Source: Gammaproteobacteria bacterium (GTDB taxonomy: Bacteria > Pseudomonadota > Gammaproteobacteria > Steroidobacterales > SZUA-146). Taken from it: a DNA stretch of 7,616 nt. The stretch spans positions 1-7,616 of the forward strand of contig QIGP01000019.1 in the NCBI GenBank assembly GCA_003228965.1. Direction: 5' to 3'. The notes beneath the pieces were generated by a model. That model saw nothing but the letters and a program-made list of their open reading frames with translations, had not been told where the DNA came from and ran no database searches. Positions 4,963 to 7,616 of the stretch are shown piece by piece (within the stretch, counting starts at the first letter, position 1; the number at the start of each line of letters is the position of its first letter). Position numbers and translations under genes: made by a program.

Positions 4963-6696
4963 ATGAGTACCGCCGACACCTTCCAGCCGCCAGTAGGCGA
5001 AAAGACCATTTTTGGCCACCCTCGAGGGCTGGTAATTTTGTTCTTCACCGAAATGTGGGAACGCTTTTCGTATTACGGCATGCGTGGCCTGCTGATCATC
5101 TACCTGACTCAGCATTTCCTGTTTTCCGATGAGAAATCTACCATCATCTACGGCGCCTATACCGCGTTAGTTTATGTGATGACCATCGTCGGCGGTTCTT
5201 TGGCCGACAAATATCTCGGCTCGCGTAAGGCGGTATCGTTTGGGGCAATACTACTCGTGCTGGGTCACTTCGGCATGGTCTTCGAAGGCAACGGCTCCCA
5301 AGAACTCATCAACGTTAACGGTACCGAGTACCAGGTGACACTGGACGGCCGAGGCGGCGACGCTAATCAGATTCTGATTGGTGCAAACGGAACGACAGGA
5401 ATCAGCTTTAGCGACGACGGCAAAAACATGCTTCTGGCCGACCCAGGCGCGGTTGGACTACCCGCCACAATTGCGAGCGACTCTTATACCTCGCGTATTG
5501 TAACCGAAGAAAAATACAGAAAAATTCTGTATTTTTCATTGGCGCTGATTATCGCAGGCGTTGGTTTTTTGAAAGCGAACATTTCCACCATTGTTGGTGC
5601 GCTCTATGTTGAAGGCGATCCGCGTCGCGACTCTGGTTTTACGATCTTCTACATGGGCATTAATCTAGGTGCGTTTCTGTCTTCCGTCACCTGTGGCCTA
5701 CTGGGAATCTTATACGGCTGGAAATGGGGTTTCGGCCTGGCTGGCATCGGCATGCTCTCGGGACTGGTCGTGTTCTTAAAGTACCAGCACTGGCTCGAAG
5801 GCAAAGCCGAGCCACCCAATCCTGCAAAACTCAAAGAGAGCTTTCTGGGCCCCATTAACTATGAATGGATGTGCTACCTCGTAGGACTTCTAATCATCGG
5901 TATTGCCATGTTCTTTGTCAGTCATCCCGACGGATTCGGCAAAATTCTGCTCCCCTTGGGTATTTTGATGTTCGCATTACTGATTGGCTACGCAATTAAG
6001 TTCTGCGCAGGCGTCGAGCGTGAACGCATGTTTGCGGCGACCTATTTCGTACTCGCCCAAATTCCTTTCTGGGCACTTTTTGAGCAAGCCGGATCGTCAC
6101 TGAATCTGTTTACCGCCCGACTGGTCAATCGGGACATATTTGGCTGGTCCGTTCCTGCACCGGTATTCCAGTCTCTGAACGCCGCCTTTATTGTTTTATT
6201 TGCTCCAGTTCTGGCGTGGCTTTGGATATACTTGTCTAAACGCCATCTAAACCCGTCCTCTCCCGTGAAATTTGCTCTTGGCGTATTTATGGCCGGACTT
6301 GGCTTTTTCGCCTTGGTAGCAGGCATGAAAACCTCGGGCGCCGATGGCATGACGGCCGTCTACTTCATATTCCTGGTCTACTGGATTCACACCATGGGCG
6401 AACTCATGCTGTCGCCTGTCGGCCTTTCAGCCGTCACTAAACTCGCGCCTGCACGAGTAGTTGGCATGACTATGGGTGCGTGGTTTCTGTACAGTGGATT
6501 ATCCAACTACCTGGCGGGTGTCATTGCCCGGGCCACCGGTGCAGAAACACTGGGTGGGCAACTCACTAACGTGGCAGCAGCAAAAGCCGGGTACATTGAG
6601 GTCTATTCAAATGTTGCCTGGGTAGCCACAGGAATTGCCATATTCATGCTGCTCATTTCGCCTCTTATCAAGAAGTGGATGCACGGCGCAGACTAG
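4963..6696 (+). CDS. Proton-coupled oligopeptide transporter (POT/PTR2, MFS) with long periplasmic insert
   Basis: This is an inner-membrane carrier of the POT family, which imports di- and tripeptides with protons. The 577-residue product carries the family signatures: ExxERFxYY in the first helix (E30, E33, R34, Y37, Y38), FYMGINLGAFLS (F229-S240) and GELMLSPVGLS with E480. K204 in GVGFLKANIS matches the conserved helix-4 lysine; Ala follows it where Pro is usual. EQAGSSLNLF and the later PVFQSLNAAF stretch are also typical of the family. Between helices 3 and 4 (about residues 108-188) lies a polar insert rich in Gly, Asn and Asp. By POT topology it should face the periplasm, and it makes the protein longer than the common 450-500 residues. 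The gene is divergent from the M2 dipeptidase, whose dipeptide products are expected substrates. Exact peptide specificity cannot be read from sequence. Confidence 0.95.
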   Translation: MSTADTFQPPVGEKTIFGHPRGLVILFFTEMWERFSYYGMRGLLIIYLTQHFLFSDEKSTIIYGAYTALVYVMTIVGGSLADKYLGSRKAVSFGAILLVLGHFGMVFEGNGSQELINVNGTEYQVTLDGRGGDANQILIGANGTTGISFSDDGKNMLLADPGAVGLPATIASDSYTSRIVTEEKYRKILYFSLALIIAGVGFLKANISTIVGALYVEGDPRRDSGFTIFYMGINLGAFLSSVTCGLLGILYGWKWGFGLAGIGMLSGLVVFLKYQHWLEGKAEPPNPAKLKESFLGPINYEWMCYLVGLLIIGIAMFFVSHPDGFGKILLPLGILMFALLIGYAIKFCAGVERERMFAATYFVLAQIPFWALFEQAGSSLNLFTARLVNRDIFGWSVPAPVFQSLNAAFIVLFAPVLAWLWIYLSKRHLNPSSPVKFALGVFMAGLGFFALVAGMKTSGADGMTAVYFIFLVYWIHTMGELMLSPVGLSAVTKLAPARVVGMTMGAWFLYSGLSNYLAGVIARATGAETLGGQLTNVAAAKAGYIEVYSNVAWVATGIAIFMLLISPLIKKWMHGAD

Positions 6697-6719
6697 ACCC
6701 TGTAAACCGCGGATCAAAT

Positions 6720-6757
6720 AACGCTCCGAGCCAGGTTACCTGGCCGGAGCGTTTCTG
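6720..6757 (+). terminator. Hairpin terminator after the POT gene
   Basis: AACGCTCCG (6720-6728) pairs with CGGAGCGTT (6745-6753). After one bulged A, GCCAGG and CCTGGC continue the stem around a TTA loop, giving about 15 bp in total. It is followed only by a broken T-tract (TTTCTGCTTCTG), so termination may be partial, and it is nearly symmetric. It lies 23 bases past the stop and separates the transporter from the M16 gene. Confidence 0.7.
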
Positions 6758-6766
6758 CTTCTGCAT

Positions 6767-6782
6767 CGGTAAAAAAGTACCG
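6767..6782. repeat. Short inverted repeat before the M16 gene
   Basis: CGGTA and TACCG are 5-bp arms around AAAAAG, in the short region between the transporter terminator and the M16 protease gene. It could be an operator or chance; the arms are too short to say more. Confidence 0.25.
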
Positions 6783-6835
6783 AACCTCTACCGCCTTTAT
6801 AGGTCACAATACAACGACTATTCACACCAATATCA

Positions 6836-6840
6836 GGGAG
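6836..6840 (+). promoter_or_regulatory. Ribosome binding site of the M16 protease gene
   Basis: GGGAG lies eight bases before the ATG at 6849. It selects this ATG, which gives a complete lipoprotein signal peptide. Confidence 0.7.
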
Positions 6841-6848
6841 ATCTAATA

Positions 6849-7616
6849 ATGCGCCGCACCATTCGAACTGTAGCCAACCGATGGATTGCCATTTCGGTAT
6901 TGACGATCGGACTTGCCGCCTGCGGCTCAGCACCGGTGTCCACAGACACGAAGGCGAGTTCCGCAAAATCGAGCGTACCTTCAGACATATTCACCACTCC
7001 CTATACCCTTGAAACGCTCGACAACGGCCTCACGGTGATGATCGTCAAAACCGATTATCCAGACATCGTTAATTTACAGATACCCGTACAAACCGGCTCG
7101 CGCAACGAAGTTGAACCTGGCAAATCAGGCTTTGCTCACTTTTTCGAACACATGATGTTTCGCGGTACCGATGCATACCCTCCCGAGGCGTACACCGAAA
7201 TACTTAAGAATGCCGGCGCCGATCAAAACGCGTATACAACGGACGACTACACCAACTACCACGTAACGTTTACAAAACAGGATCTTGAGAAAATTCTTGA
7301 GATTGAAGCCGACCGCTTCCAAAATCTCAAGTACACCGAAGACATGTTTCGCACCGAAGCGCAGGCGGTAAAAGGCGAGTACCTTAAGAACTCGTCGAAC
7401 CCGGTCAGCAAAATTTTCGAGGTCATGCGCGAGTCCAGTTTCAAATCTCATACCTACGGCCACACCACCATGGGCTATCTTCGTGACATCGAAGACATGC
7501 CCAATCAAATGGAATACTCCAAAGTATTTTTCGATCGTTGGTACCGGCCTGAAAAGACAGCCTTGATACTAACCGGTGACGTCGATCCCAAGAGCGCCAT
7601 GAAGTTAATCAAGAAG
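6849..7616 (+). CDS. M16-family zinc metalloprotease, lipoprotein (N-terminal part, cut by window edge)
   Basis: Insulinase/pitrilysin-family endopeptidase that cleaves peptides. 256 residues are visible and the frame is open at the right edge. Residues 1-25 are a lipoprotein signal with lipobox LAAC (Cys25); Gly at +2 predicts outer-membrane sorting. A Ser/Lys/Thr-rich linker runs to about residue 45. The M16 domain starts at about residue 50 (YTLETLDNGLTVMI). The inverted zinc motif HFFEH gives H97, E100 and H101, and E177 in VKGEYLKN sits 76 residues after H101, as expected for the third ligand. E170 seven residues earlier matches the second conserved Glu of pitrilysin. The NAYTTDDYTNYH stretch (127-138) is also typical. 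The family usually has one or two such halves, so most of the gene lies outside. It may work with the M2 dipeptidase and the transporter upstream in peptide breakdown. Confidence 0.93.
   Translation, partial: MRRTIRTVANRWIAISVLTIGLAACGSAPVSTDTKASSAKSSVPSDIFTTPYTLETLDNGLTVMIVKTDYPDIVNLQIPVQTGSRNEVEPGKSGFAHFFEHMMFRGTDAYPPEAYTEILKNAGADQNAYTTDDYTNYHVTFTKQDLEKILEIEADRFQNLKYTEDMFRTEAQAVKGEYLKNSSNPVSKIFEVMRESSFKSHTYGHTTMGYLRDIEDMPNQMEYSKVFFDRWYRPEKTALILTGDVDPKSAMKLIKK

Noticed and set aside
4827..5048. Minus-strand open frame across the POT start
   Set aside because: It overlaps the transporter start and the intergenic region, shows no family features and would be antisense to a certain gene.
7125..7508. 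Minus-strand open frame opposite the M16 gene
   Set aside because: The plus strand carries the intact HxxEH zinc site and the downstream Glu ligand; the opposite frame has no recognisable features.

Overview
The window looks like chromosomal DNA of a Gram-negative bacterium. Two Sec-type lipoproteins, no LPXTG-type wall anchor and families common in marine Gammaproteobacteria point that way; the taxon is inference, since no rRNA or other marker is present. The layout is three minus-strand genes (positions 30-4543), a 419-base divergent intergenic region, then two plus-strand genes (4963 to the right edge).

Left part, minus strand. At 30-431 is a small uncharacterised membrane protein whose reading frame stops just as a fourth hydrophobic segment would begin. 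That segment is present in another frame, so the gene is probably frameshifted. A strong intrinsic terminator (445-467) and a second hairpin (481-510) separate it from the most striking gene of the window, an exported 639-residue protein (538-2457). That protein has two SdrD B-like domains with Asp-rich calcium-type loops, then a DUF11-like domain split by about 170 residues of Ser-Asp repeats, then a second Ser-Asp array ending at the C-terminus. Its upstream region has two consecutive long-spaced inverted repeats.

Centre and right. At 2714-4543 (minus) is an M2-family (ACE-like) peptidyl-dipeptidase lipoprotein with its catalytic residues intact. Divergent from it, at 4963-6696 (plus), is a proton-coupled oligopeptide transporter (POT/PTR2) carrying an unusually long periplasmic insert. 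After a hairpin terminator comes the N-terminal half of an M16 zinc protease lipoprotein (6849 onward, cut by the window edge).

The right-hand genes make sense together as peptide scavenging: the M16 enzyme could cut larger peptides, the M2 enzyme would remove C-terminal dipeptides, and the POT carrier would import di- and tripeptides. This link is inferred from families and gene order. I see no RNA genes, insertion sequences or CRISPR arrays. The strongest candidate for something undescribed is the Ser-Asp protein, because of the repeat insertion inside a domain, its cysteine punctuation and its lack of a recognisable surface anchor.
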